The position numbers were made by a program, and so were the translations under genes. Positions 6,895-15,026 of a DNA stretch of 18,744 nucleotides are shown here, in pieces (position 1 is the stretch's first letter; the number at the start of each line of letters is the position of its first letter). The notes below the pieces were generated by a model. It worked only from the letters and a program-made list of their open reading frames with translations. It did not search any database and was not told the origin of the DNA. The stretch spans positions 1 to 18,744 of the forward strand of contig PCAT01000041.1 in assembly GCA_002730655.1 (NCBI GenBank). Direction: 5' to 3'. The stretch comes from Balneola sp. (GTDB lineage: Bacteria > Bacteroidota > Rhodothermia > Balneolales > Balneolaceae).

Positions 6895-9800
6895 TTATGC
6901 TACATCTTCCATTCGAACTCCAACCAATCGACTGACACCGGTTTCAGGCATCGTGACACCATACATCATCTCTGCCTTACTCATGGTTTTTTTATTGTGA
7001 GTTATAATGATGAATTGAGTGTCATTTGAAAACTCTTTAATCATTTTAGCAAATCGTTCGATATTTGCATCATCTAATGGAGCGTCAACTTCATCCAATA
7101 CACAAAAGGGAGATGGTTTTACTAGATAGATAGCAAATAATAAAGCGATGGCGGTGAGTGTTTTTTCCCCTCCTGAAAGCTGGGAAATACTCGAGGGTCG
7201 CTTACCTCTAGGCTGTGCTTTAATTTCAATACGAGCTTCTAGTGGGTCTTCAGCATCTTCTTCAATAATCAAATCACAAAGATCGTCTGCAGAGAACAAT
7301 GTTTTGAACACAATCTGAAAATTCTTTCGAACCTTTTCAAAGGTTTGGTTAAAGCGTTCTGTAGCAGTTGTATTGATTTCATCTATGGTCTCAAGAAGTT
7401 GAATTTCGGCTTTAGTTAAATCTTCAATTTGTTCCTTATAAAAGTTTAGCCTCTTGCTTTCTTCCTCGTATTCTTCGATTGCAAGTGGATTAACTTCACC
7501 TAAACTATTCACTTTTTGTTTGAGCCAAGAAATTCGTTCTTTTACTTCTTCTGGGCTTTCTTTTTCGGATAAGGGTTCAGTTTGGAGTTGTTTGATGAGC
7601 AGCCCATAACTTTCCCATACATGATCGCGAAGTCTTTCGCTTTGCAAATCCATTTTTTCTTTAGCCATGTGTAAATGATGAACAAGTTCTATGTTCACTT
7701 CTTTTTGGCGACGAATTTCTTTTAGCTGCTTCTCTATTTCGTTAATGCTACCACGTTCTATTGCTGCAGCCTCCTGTGTTTCGGATAGAACCTGATCAGC
7801 CTTTTCTTTTTGGGTATTAGACTGAGCTAATTTATCCTTACTGCTAGTTACTTGTTCTGTGTTAAAATTTATGTGTTCGTTTGCTTTATCAATACGCTCT
7901 TCACGACGCCTAATTCTTTGTTCAACCTCATTTATACTGATTTGAGCTCGTTGGATTTCACGTTCATGATTTTCAATCTTATTAGTAATATCCTGATGTT
8001 TAAGTTGAGCGTCGTTATATCGGCTTTGAGCTCCAGAACGTTGTTCTTCTAATGATTCTAATAAGCTTTTTTGCTGCTCTAGTTTATGGTTAAAACGATC
8101 AAGCTTTTGTTCGATTTCTTTTTGTGAGGGTGCTATGTTTGCAAGTTCTTGTTGTGCGTTTCCCTCATTGGATTGAAGTGAATTTTTTCCTTTAACCTGA
8201 TTGGTGATATTTTTTTGGTAGACCTGTACCTTAGAACTCATAGAGTGTTTTTGCTGCTCTAATGTTCGAATTTGTTGCTCGAAATCTTTTAGCACTTTAT
8301 TGAGTGAGGCTAAGTCAATATGTGAGCTTTTACTTTGAATCTGTTCTAAATATTCTGTGAGTTTGTGTAGCTCTTTCTGAATTTTAACTTGTTTTTTCTC
8401 TAATCGTTCAATTTTGGTATTTAAGCTGACACGTATACCCGCATGGGTACTCTTGCTACCAGATGTATAGAAGGAGTATTGGTTACGAACATCCCCTTGT
8501 AAACTGACAGAACTCCATTCTTTCTTTAATTTTGACTTATTCATGAGTTTTGCATCTTCAAACACAAGAATATTACCCAATAAGAGTTGCTTTAAGGCTG
8601 AGTACTTTGTTTTACTGTTCACATGATGAAATAAGCTACCATCAGCAACATCATACGTAGCAGCAAGCAGTTGAAGAGGGATAAAGGTTGCCAAGCCTTT
8701 TTTGTGGTCCTTTAATAATTTGGTAGCAGCAAGTACTTCATCCATTGTATCTACGACTAAATAATTTAGTATAGGACCTAATGCCGATTCTAAAGCAATA
8801 GCATAGGTTTCATCGGTTGAAAAAATATCACTAACAGTAGTCATATTTTTAAAATTGAATCGCTGCTCTTCTAATAAATATTGTACACTCGATGGAAAAG
8901 CTTCATTGGAGGCGACTAGATCTTGAAGGAGTTTACATTCAGACTCTGCTGATGCCAAATCACTGTTTAGGCTGCGAATCTGATCCTTCGTCTCGTTTTG
9001 GGTATGAGCAAATTGTTCTTTTTTTACTCGAGCTTCCTCTAATAATTTTTCTTGTTGGTTTCGTTGACTTAACTTTGTTTCTAGCTGTTCATCTACTTGG
9101 TTTTGATGCTTAGCAATAGTAGCTATTTCATTATTCAGATTATAAATTTCAGCTTCAATACGCTCCAGATTACCTTCTGTATTTTCGAGTTTGGATTCAA
9201 TTTTAATTCGCTTTGCCTGAAGCTGTATTAATTCATTTTTTGCAGCACTAATTTGTACTTCTAGCTCATAAATATCGTGACGAACTTTACTGTATTGTTG
9301 TTGAGTTTGTGTGTAGATAACTCTCGAATCTTCTAAACTTTTTTCAGATAGTGCTTGTTCAGTGGTAAATCCCTCAAGTTTTTCTTGACTGTATGTTCGA
9401 ACCTGCTGTAAATCTGATAAATCTTTATTGCCCTGTTTGATGTCTCTTTTGTATTCACTCAGAACTTTTTCTTCGCTTTCAATTTTTTGATTTGCAATAC
9501 GGATATGGGTGGTAGCCTCCTGAATGGCTTCTGCTATTGATTGTACTCTACGTTGAGCTTCGGCTTGTGCTCGTTCTTTTCCGACGAGGGCGTTCCTAGC
9601 CTTCTCATCCTCGGTTTCAAGTGAACTTAGTTTTTGCTGGAGCTCATTTTTTTCAAATTGTGCAGAATTTATCCGTTCGATTAAAGGATTAAGCTCTTGC
9701 TGAATTCGCTCATAATCATAAAGAGTTAGAGCTTTATCAAGCTTTTCTAGTTCTTTTTTGTAACCTTTTGCCTTAACCGCTTTTTCTGCTTGGATTTCTA

Positions 9801-10413
9801 AGTTCCGAGTTTTTTTGCGTAGTTCAATTAATAAATCATCAATTCGTTGCAAATCTTTTCGTGTTTCTTCTAACTTTCTGAGGCTTCTTTTTCGTTGATC
9901 TTTATACCGGGTTACACCTGCAGCTTCTTCAAAAAGTTTACGACGGTCATTGTTTTTATCATTCAATATCTCTTCCACCATCTTAAGCTCAATTACCGAG
10001 TAGGCATCCGAGCCCATCCCGGTATCCATAAATAACTCCATGATGTCTTTCAATCGGCATGAGGTTCCATTTATAAGGTATTCTGAATCTCCAGATCGGT
10101 ATAAGCGGCGGGTGATGGTGAGTTCTGAATATTCAATGGGTAAAATGCCTTTATCGTTTACAAAAGTAAGGGATACCTCAGCCATCCCAAGAGCTTTTTT
10201 CTTGGCTGTCCCATTAAAAATCACATTACTCATAGCCGAAGAACGTAGTAAAGAAGGTCGTTGTTCTCCCAGTACCCACCTTAAAGCATCCACAATATTA
10301 GATTTTCCACACCCATTTGGTCCCACGATTGAGGTAATTCCACTATCAAAGCTCACTTTTGTGGTTTGAGCAAAACTTTTAAATCCTTGTAATTCGAGTT
10401 CAGATATGTACAA
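6895..10413 (-). CDS. smc: chromosome segregation ATPase SMC
   Basis: A 1172-residue SMC protein, core of the SMC-ScpAB condensin that compacts and aligns newly replicated DNA. The N-terminal head has Walker A GPNGCGKS (31-38). Long coiled coils run from about 170 to 500 and about 655 to 1020. The hinge covers about 505-655 (ALESALGPILNYLVVD, GLATFIPL). The C-terminal head has the ABC signature LSGGEK (1079-1084), Walker B FCVLDEVD with Asp1107/Glu1108, and the D-loop APLDD. The stretch SDAYSVIELKMVEEIL is the Bacteroidota-type variant. The start is a TTG at 10413: the protein then begins MYISELELQGFKSF, exactly where SMC proteins normally start, and no in-frame ATG is nearby. It lies 45 nt after frr, with a hairpin between. 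scpA/scpB of the condensin are not in the window (the mutase symbol scpA is unrelated). Confidence 0.97.
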   Translation of the reverse strand: MYISELELQGFKSFAQTTKVSFDSGITSIVGPNGCGKSNIVDALRWVLGEQRPSLLRSSAMSNVIFNGTAKKKALGMAEVSLTFVNDKGILPIEYSELTITRRLYRSGDSEYLINGTSCRLKDIMELFMDTGMGSDAYSVIELKMVEEILNDKNNDRRKLFEEAAGVTRYKDQRKRSLRKLEETRKDLQRIDDLLIELRKKTRNLEIQAEKAVKAKGYKKELEKLDKALTLYDYERIQQELNPLIERINSAQFEKNELQQKLSSLETEDEKARNALVGKERAQAEAQRRVQSIAEAIQEATTHIRIANQKIESEEKVLSEYKRDIKQGNKDLSDLQQVRTYSQEKLEGFTTEQALSEKSLEDSRVIYTQTQQQYSKVRHDIYELEVQISAAKNELIQLQAKRIKIESKLENTEGNLERIEAEIYNLNNEIATIAKHQNQVDEQLETKLSQRNQQEKLLEEARVKKEQFAHTQNETKDQIRSLNSDLASAESECKLLQDLVASNEAFPSSVQYLLEEQRFNFKNMTTVSDIFSTDETYAIALESALGPILNYLVVDTMDEVLAATKLLKDHKKGLATFIPLQLLAATYDVADGSLFHHVNSKTKYSALKQLLLGNILVFEDAKLMNKSKLKKEWSSVSLQGDVRNQYSFYTSGSKSTHAGIRVSLNTKIERLEKKQVKIQKELHKLTEYLEQIQSKSSHIDLASLNKVLKDFEQQIRTLEQQKHSMSSKVQVYQKNITNQVKGKNSLQSNEGNAQQELANIAPSQKEIEQKLDRFNHKLEQQKSLLESLEEQRSGAQSRYNDAQLKHQDITNKIENHEREIQRAQISINEVEQRIRRREERIDKANEHINFNTEQVTSSKDKLAQSNTQKEKADQVLSETQEAAAIERGSINEIEKQLKEIRRQKEVNIELVHHLHMAKEKMDLQSERLRDHVWESYGLLIKQLQTEPLSEKESPEEVKERISWLKQKVNSLGEVNPLAIEEYEEESKRLNFYKEQIEDLTKAEIQLLETIDEINTTATERFNQTFEKVRKNFQIVFKTLFSADDLCDLIIEEDAEDPLEARIEIKAQPRGKRPSSISQLSGGEKTLTAIALLFAIYLVKPSPFCVLDEVDAPLDDANIERFAKMIKEFSNDTQFIIITHNKKTMSKAEMMYGVTMPETGVSRLVGVRMEDVA

Positions 10414-10430
10414 TGTTAGTGGGGCTTAGA

Positions 10431-10456
10431 CTCTTGGTTTGCATAGGAGCCAAGAG
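10431..10456 (-). other. intercistronic hairpin between frr and smc
   Basis: CTCTTGG (10431-10437) and CCAAGAG (10450-10456) are exact inverted repeats around a 12-nt loop, filling most of the 45-nt gap just before the smc TTG start. No T-run follows, so it is not an intrinsic terminator. It may stabilise the frr end of the mRNA or limit smc translation. Confidence 0.5.
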
Positions 10457-10458
10457 AT

Positions 10459-11028
10459 TTAGACAGTCATGATTTCCGATTCTTTTTGCTTGAGTAATTG
10501 TTCAACATTACTGGTGTGTTGATCCGTTACCTTTTGAACTTCTGCTTCCGCCTCGAACTTAGAATCTTCGGATAAAGAGTGTTTTTCGACCGTTTTTTTT
10601 ACTGCATCATTAGCATCTCGGCGGGAGTTACGTATGCTAATTCGGGCTTGTTCTGATTTATCCTTAGCGACCTTAACTAATTCTTTGCGACGTTCTTCGG
10701 TTAAAATGGGTAGAGGAATACGAATCATGTCACCATCATTCATTGGATTAAGTCCTAGTCCTGAGGACATAATTCCTTTTTCGATATCTGTTATAATACT
10801 TTTATCGTAGGGTTGTACTAACAATAACCGAGCTTCAGGAGCTGAAATATTCGCTAACTGTTGAAGGGGGGTTTGAGCCCCATAATATTCTACTTGAATA
10901 CCTTGAATTAATGCAGGATTGGCTTTACCGGCTCGGATATGCGAAAATTCTTTTTTTAGGTACTGAACTGCATCGTCCATTTTCATTTCTGCTTCGTCTA
11001 CTATTTCTTGCAGTTCTTCCGCAATCAT
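10459..11028 (-). CDS. frr: ribosome recycling factor
   Basis: A 189-residue RRF, the usual length. With EF-G it splits post-termination ribosomes in the cytoplasm. The family pattern is clear: SHIRAGKANPALIQGIQVEYYGAQTPLQQLANI near the start, then domain II with LLLVQPYDKS and LGLNPMNDGDMIRIPLP, then TEERRKELVK and ISIRNSRRDAND in the return helix. The start is ATG 11028, supported by a strong Shine-Dalgarno AGGAG (minus strand, 11035-11039) six nt upstream, which is rare among genes of this window. It follows pyrH after 142 nt and precedes smc, in the conserved tsf-pyrH-frr order. Confidence 0.97.
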   Translation of the reverse strand: MIAEELQEIVDEAEMKMDDAVQYLKKEFSHIRAGKANPALIQGIQVEYYGAQTPLQQLANISAPEARLLLVQPYDKSIITDIEKGIMSSGLGLNPMNDGDMIRIPLPILTEERRKELVKVAKDKSEQARISIRNSRRDANDAVKKTVEKHSLSEDSKFEAEAEVQKVTDQHTSNVEQLLKQKESEIMTV

Positions 11029-11170
11029 AATGTTCTCCTACCAATTTTTTTGTTCAACTGAGTTTTTATGGCATCCTAACCTGGATGATAGTTTTATGGC
11101 TAAAATATGCCATTCACCGTTTTCGAAAATACTAAATGTGAGCTATAAATCTTAATAATTTGTGGGATGC
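11029..11170. other. pyrH-frr intergenic spacer
   Basis: A 142-nt spacer within the minus-strand gene series. It has two weak 5-bp inverted repeats, CATCC/GGATG (near 11072-11087) and ATGGC/GCCAT (11096-11113), and two copies of TTTTATGGC. Neither inverted repeat has a T-run, so no terminator is called. The frr Shine-Dalgarno sequence lies at the left end. Confidence 0.35.
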
Positions 11171-11890
11171 TTATTCCCAAATGACTGTGGTACCATCATT
11201 GCTACCATCGCAGACAATTTTTTTAAGGGTACCCTCTTTATTTATGTTAAAAACAATGATAGGGGTTGAGTTTTCACGGCATAGAGTAAAAGCTGTTAGG
11301 TCCATTACAGATAGTCGTCTTTTAAGTACTTCGTCGCCTGTAATCGTATCAAATTTGATGGCATCCGGATTAAGCTCAGGGTCTGCATCGAAAATACCAT
11401 CGACTCGAGTACCTTTGAGAATTACGTCTGCCTCTACTTCAATAGCCCTTAGAGCTCCAGCCGTATCAGTAGTGAAATACGGATTTCCAGTCCCAGCACC
11501 AAAAATAATCACACGCCCTTTCTCTAGGTGTCTAACAGCTCTTCGTCGTATGAAAGGCTCTGCTATAGCTTCCATGCGTATGGCACTCATCAAGCGAGTC
11601 ATTATCCCAATACGTTCGAGTGCGTCCTGAAGTGCCATGGAATTAATCATTGTAGCCAACATTCCCATGTAGTCGCCTTGTACACGGTCCATACCTTCGG
11701 TAGCTCCTTTTACACCGCGAAATATGTTACCTCCACCAATGACAATACAAATTTCTGCACCCTCATCATGAATGGATTTGATTTCTTTGGCGTACTGATG
11801 AAGAATTTTTCCATCGATACCATGTCCTTGCTCCCCCAGTAAAGCCTCGCCACTGAGCTTCAGAAGTATGCGTTTGTATGTATTTGCCAC
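11171..11890 (-). CDS. pyrH: UMP kinase
   Basis: A 239-residue bacterial UMP kinase of the amino-acid-kinase fold. It phosphorylates UMP to UDP with ATP, feeding RNA, DNA and cell-wall sugar nucleotide synthesis; the family is hexameric and usually activated by GTP and inhibited by UTP. Motifs are LLKLSGEALLG with Lys11, IGGGNIFRG (51-59), GDYMGMLATMINSMAL (72-87), GTGNPYFTTDTA (132-143), and LKGTRVDGIFDADP (158-171). The start is GTG 11890, giving MANTYKRILLKLSGEAL, the expected N-terminus; there is no clear Shine-Dalgarno sequence. It lies 71 nt after tsf, and an intrinsic terminator stands in that gap, so it may be expressed by partial read-through or from its own promoter. Confidence 0.97.
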   Translation of the reverse strand: MANTYKRILLKLSGEALLGEQGHGIDGKILHQYAKEIKSIHDEGAEICIVIGGGNIFRGVKGATEGMDRVQGDYMGMLATMINSMALQDALERIGIMTRLMSAIRMEAIAEPFIRRRAVRHLEKGRVIIFGAGTGNPYFTTDTAGALRAIEVEADVILKGTRVDGIFDADPELNPDAIKFDTITGDEVLKRRLSVMDLTAFTLCRENSTPIIVFNINKEGTLKKIVCDGSNDGTTVIWE

Positions 11891-11910
11891 GCTATGCGGA
11901 TTTTAAGGAT

Positions 11911-11942
11911 AAAAAAAAGCTGACTTGGAAACCAAATCAACT
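11911..11942 (-). terminator. rho-independent terminator after tsf
   Basis: On the minus strand AGTTGATTTGG and CCAAGTCAGCT pair over 11 positions (two are G-U) around a TTT loop, followed by eight T residues. This is a standard intrinsic terminator. It lies 19 nt past the tsf stop and about 20 nt before the pyrH GTG, so it would separate rpsB-tsf from pyrH-frr at least in part. Confidence 0.85.
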
Positions 11943-11961
11943 TAATGTAATGAAATTTTAA

Positions 11962-12795
11962 TTAAGCGTCTTCGCCTAATTGAATTCGATGGAAGGAAAC
12001 AACCATAGGCGTGTTGTTATCCTCTAAGTATTTTTTCACCGATAAGCTGTTATCCTTGACAAATTTTTGATTTAGAAGAACTCGCTCTTCATAGAACCGG
12101 CGAAGTTTACCTTTGGCAGCTTTCTCCGCTATTTCTTCTGGTTTGCCTTCGTTAATTAATTGTTCCTTAGCTATCTCGAGTTCTTTTTCCACTACAGAGG
12201 CATCGACTTCAGCTTCAGTAACGGCGATCGGTTTCATTGCGGCTACTTGCATTGCAACATCTTTTCCGATTTCAGAGTCAATATTGTCTCCATTAAATTC
12301 TACAAGAACTCCCAACTGATTACCTGGATGAATATAGCTCACAATAGAACCTTGAGTAGTAGCAAGTATGGTTGTACTAATTTGGATTTTTTCCCCAATT
12401 TTACCCGTCATGTTTTGCAGATGATCAGCAATAGTAAGCCCGTCGATTTCAATTGTAAGTAGTCCTTCAACAGAGGATGTTTCGTTGTCATAAGCAGCAT
12501 TAAGGAAGGCCTCAGCTTGGGCGTGGAACTCTTCGTTTCTAGCTACAAAATCGGTTTCACAATTGATTTCAATTGCTACTGCTTTTTTTGCATCATCACT
12601 AATTCGGGTAAGAATTAACCCCTCTTTTGCTTCACGGTCGGCTCGCTTGTCAGCCACTTTTTGGCCTTTTTTTCTAAGAACCTCAACAGCACTGTCAAAA
12701 TCACCTTCAGCTTCCACTAAGGCTTTTTTACAGTCCATCATGCCCGCTCCGGTCATGTCTCTTAGCTTCTTTACATCTGTGGCAGAAATGCTCAT
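11962..12795 (-). CDS. tsf: translation elongation factor Ts
   Basis: A 277-residue EF-Ts, the guanine-nucleotide exchange factor that regenerates EF-Tu-GTP. The N-terminal UBA-like domain (4-40) reads DVKKLRDMTGAGMMDCKKAL, and the exchange core has the diagnostic INCETDFVARNEEF with TDFV at 81-84. The C-terminal part has two core subdomains and ends normally, so the protein is full length. The start is ATG 12795 with GGAG (minus strand, 12804-12807) eight nt upstream. It follows rpsB after 45 nt, as in most bacteria, and ends just before an intrinsic terminator. Confidence 0.97.
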   Translation of the reverse strand: MSISATDVKKLRDMTGAGMMDCKKALVEAEGDFDSAVEVLRKKGQKVADKRADREAKEGLILTRISDDAKKAVAIEINCETDFVARNEEFHAQAEAFLNAAYDNETSSVEGLLTIEIDGLTIADHLQNMTGKIGEKIQISTTILATTQGSIVSYIHPGNQLGVLVEFNGDNIDSEIGKDVAMQVAAMKPIAVTEAEVDASVVEKELEIAKEQLINEGKPEEIAEKAAKGKLRRFYEERVLLNQKFVKDNSLSVKKYLEDNNTPMVVSFHRIQLGEDA

Positions 12796-12840
12796 TTGTA
12801 TGTCTCCAACATTGAAAGTTTGATAATTAAGTCGGTTGAT

Positions 12841-13788
12841 TTATGCTTTTTCTTCAGAAGTAGGATCCTCCGATTTTGCTTGCTCTGAAGCGCCATCATT
12901 GTTGCTCGCTTGTTCAGCAGAGTCTGCGTCCTTTGTGTCCTTTTCAGCTGGTGTATCTTGAGGCTTTAATGTCTCGAGTTTGCTGGTATCTTTCTTCTTG
13001 CGTCGAGAACGTAATTTGGTTTTAGGCTCTACTTCATCGGCAGTTTCTTCCTTAGCATCCATGACTAATTCTTCCATATAAGCTTCTTCTTCATATGCTT
13101 CACGCTCAGCAGCTCCTTCAATTATAGCGTCGGCTATTTGGGATGTAACTAACTGGATGGTGCGCGCGGAGTCATCATTACATGGTACGATATAATCAGG
13201 AACATCAGGGTCGCTATTGGTGTCTACCATAGCAATGATAGGAATATGTAACTTAATAGCTTCGCTAACAGCTAGATGTTCCTTTTGAATATCTACTACA
13301 AAGATGGCGCCAGGTAGACGATTCATGTTGGAAATCCCACCAAGAGTGTTTTCAAGTTTTTCTTGCTCACGAGATAGCATAAGGCGCTCTTTTTTAGTGA
13401 GCTCATCAAACGTACCATCGGTTTTCATACGTTCGATTTCTTCCATGCGTGATATGCTTTTTCTTACCGTAGCAAAGTTGGTTAGCATACCCCCAAGCCA
13501 GCGGTGTGTTACGTAAGGCATACCAGCTCTCACCGCTTCATTTCGAATAATTTCAGTAGATTGTTTCTTTGTACCAACGAATAGGATTGTTTTTCCTGCT
13601 CGAGATAACTGCTGGATTTCATCGATGGCTTCTTGAAGGTAATTCTGAGTTTTCTTCAAGTCGATGATGTGAATTCCATTACGTTGCATAAAGATGAATT
13701 CTTTCATCTTAGGATTCCAGCGACGTGTGAGGTGACCAAAGTGGGCACCTGATTGGAGTAGTTCCTGAATGGAAGCTGCTTTAGGCAT
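12841..13788 (-). CDS. rpsB: 30S ribosomal protein S2 with long C-terminal extension
   Basis: A 315-residue S2, against about 240-260 in most bacteria. S2 binds 16S rRNA on the back of the 30S subunit and is needed for S1 docking. The core (1-230) is canonical: LLQSGAHFGHLTRRWNPKM, FVGTKKQ, THRWLGGMLTNF, LPGAIFVVD and IPIIAMVDTNSDPD. Residues about 232-315 are an added tail: first acidic (EEEAYMEELVMDAKEE), then a basic patch KLRSRRKKK (258-266), then an acidic, Ser/Ala/Asp/Glu-rich low-complexity end, probably disordered. The start is ATG 13788 without a clear Shine-Dalgarno sequence. It heads the rpsB-tsf unit, behind a 205-nt leader region. The tail's role is not known; such tails vary between lineages. 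Confidence 0.96.
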   Translation of the reverse strand: MPKAASIQELLQSGAHFGHLTRRWNPKMKEFIFMQRNGIHIIDLKKTQNYLQEAIDEIQQLSRAGKTILFVGTKKQSTEIIRNEAVRAGMPYVTHRWLGGMLTNFATVRKSISRMEEIERMKTDGTFDELTKKERLMLSREQEKLENTLGGISNMNRLPGAIFVVDIQKEHLAVSEAIKLHIPIIAMVDTNSDPDVPDYIVPCNDDSARTIQLVTSQIADAIIEGAAEREAYEEEAYMEELVMDAKEETADEVEPKTKLRSRRKKKDTSKLETLKPQDTPAEKDTKDADSAEQASNNDGASEQAKSEDPTSEEKA

Positions 13789-13993
13789 AATAAATTAAGT
13801 TAGGTTAATCCTCTGAGTGGATCATATCTTAGAACCAATTAACAATGCTTGTCTTTTATAAAACTGAATACACTGTTAACACCTAGTTAAAGATCACCAC
13901 ACATGTGTTTTTGTGTTAAGAGCAAGGCTCTCATGGTAAATTTTGATCTGTGAGAGATATTATCTAAACAGATCAAAACTTGTTACGTTCGTG
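13789..13993 (-). promoter_or_regulatory. rpsI-rpsB intergenic region with inverted repeats (possible rpsB leader)
   Basis: This 205-nt spacer between rpsI and rpsB holds an 11-bp perfect inverted repeat (13941-13978) and a 10-bp palindrome ACACATGTGT (13899-13908). S2 synthesis is autoregulated through the rpsB leader in E. coli; a similar role here is inference. No single promoter match is convincing enough to call. Confidence 0.4.
13941..13978 (-). repeat. 11-bp inverted repeat downstream of rpsI
   Basis: TTTTGATCTGT (13941-13951) and ACAGATCAAAA (13968-13978) are exact reverse complements. The loop contains a smaller perfect repeat AGATA-T-TATCT (13955-13965). It lies 15 nt past the rpsI stop. 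The minus-strand sequence after it is AAAATTTACC, so the T-run is too short for a confident intrinsic terminator. It may be a weak terminator for rplM-rpsI or part of an rpsB leader. Confidence 0.55.
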
Positions 13994-14380
13994 TTATCGT
14001 TTACTGAACTGGAAACGTTTACGTGCTTTAGGTTGTCCGTATTTTTTACGCTCAACCATGCGACTATCACGTGTTAAAAGACTATGTTCTTTTAGGCGTG
14101 AGTGCATACCTTCTTGCTCACCATCGATCGCACGGGCTAAAGCATGCTGTATAGCACCGGCTTGACCTGCTTTTCCACCACCTCGTACGGTAACTTTTAT
14201 GTCGAATTGTCCTTTCGTTTCAGTAATATGCATTGGTAGTAGAGCAATATTACGCATAGCTTTCACTGGAAGATATTTTTCTATGGATATGTTGTTAACC
14301 ACAAATAACCCTTTTCCTGGTTTAATGTATAAGCGGGCAGTAGAGGTTTTTCTTCGTCCTAGATAACTTGCTTGGGGCAT
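13994..14380 (-). CDS. rpsI: 30S ribosomal protein S9
   Basis: A 128-residue S9, the normal length. It binds 16S rRNA in the 30S head, with the C-terminal tail reaching the P-site tRNA. The S9 signature GGGKAGQAGAIQHALAR is at 67-83, and the protein ends in the near-universal KARKRFQFSKR. The start is ATG 14380, 6 nt after the rplM stop, so rplM and rpsI form the usual coupled pair. Confidence 0.98.
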   Translation of the reverse strand: MPQASYLGRRKTSTARLYIKPGKGLFVVNNISIEKYLPVKAMRNIALLPMHITETKGQFDIKVTVRGGGKAGQAGAIQHALARAIDGEQEGMHSRLKEHSLLTRDSRMVERKKYGQPKARKRFQFSKR

Positions 14381-14386
14381 AATCGT

Positions 14387-14830
14387 TTAGAGATTTACAG
14401 TTTCAGGATTCTGTGCGATATGCTGATGAGTAGGACCTGCATATACACGTAGATTCTTTAAAATTTTTCTTCCTAATTTATTCTTAGGTAACATGCCCTT
14501 TACTGCTAAAGTAACTAGCGAGGTTGGATCTTTAGCCATTTTTGCTTCGGCACTTGTAAATCGCTCACCACCTGGATAAAAGGTGTGGTGGAAATACATC
14601 TTGTTCGTCATTTTTTTGCCGGTCAATTTTACTTTTTCAGCATTAATTACAATAACATTGTCACCTGTATCCATATGAGGAGTAAAGGTAGGTTTGTTTT
14701 TGCCACGTAAAATTGATGCAACTACACTACTCACTCGTCCTAATGGTTGGTCTTCGGCGTCCACTAAAACCCAGTTTTTTTCGATATCGCTGGCTTTTGC
14801 TGAGTATGTTTTGAAACTTAAAGTATCCAC
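14387..14830 (-). CDS. rplM: 50S ribosomal protein L13
   Basis: A 147-residue L13, an early-assembly 23S rRNA-binding protein. Visible family features are WVLVDAEDQPLGRVSSVVA, the GDNVIVINAEKVKLTGKK segment, GMLPKNKLGR and the C-terminal LRVYAGPTHQHIAQNPE. The start is taken as GTG 14830, which gives MDTLSFKTYSAK, the N-terminus typical of Bacteroidota L13; no ATG fits. It is first in the long minus-strand series and divergent from the CotH-type gene. Confidence 0.97.
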   Translation of the reverse strand: MDTLSFKTYSAKASDIEKNWVLVDAEDQPLGRVSSVVASILRGKNKPTFTPHMDTGDNVIVINAEKVKLTGKKMTNKMYFHHTFYPGGERFTSAEAKMAKDPTSLVTLAVKGMLPKNKLGRKILKNLRVYAGPTHQHIAQNPETVNL

Positions 14831-14866
14831 AGTATTCGTATTTGATTTCTTTTTTTAAAGACACAA

Positions 14867-14895
14867 AAATTACGGGAAAAAAAACTACTTATCAA
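14867..14895 (-). promoter_or_regulatory. possible rplM promoter
   Basis: On the minus strand TTGATA (14890-14895) and TAATTT (14867-14872) are 17 nt apart, ending 36 nt before the rplM GTG. The minus 10 is poor by the sigma-70 standard, but TAATTTTTTG resembles the Bacteroidota minus 7 form TAnnTTTG. This is a weak call. Confidence 0.28.
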
Positions 14896-15026
14896 CAATT
14901 ATAATCATAAAGCTCTATGAAAGATATTTTTCTTTGAAAGCATTAATTTAATTAAACGGAATTATCAACATAATTTATCAATTTATGGCCTATTTCATTA
15001 GTATACTCAGCCGTTACTTATCAATC
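14889..15026 (+). repeat. four TTATCAA repeats in the rplM / CotH divergent intergenic region
   Basis: TTATCAA occurs at 14889, 14962, 14975 and 15018, all on the plus strand; the first two extend to TTATCAACA, one base from a DnaA box. The region is AT-rich, so chance is possible. One copy overlaps the proposed rplM minus 35 site. Confidence 0.4.

Noticed and set aside
11160..11630. Plus-strand 156-residue ORF opposite pyrH
   Set aside because: Mirror of the conserved UMP kinase gene; no start signal and no family resemblance.
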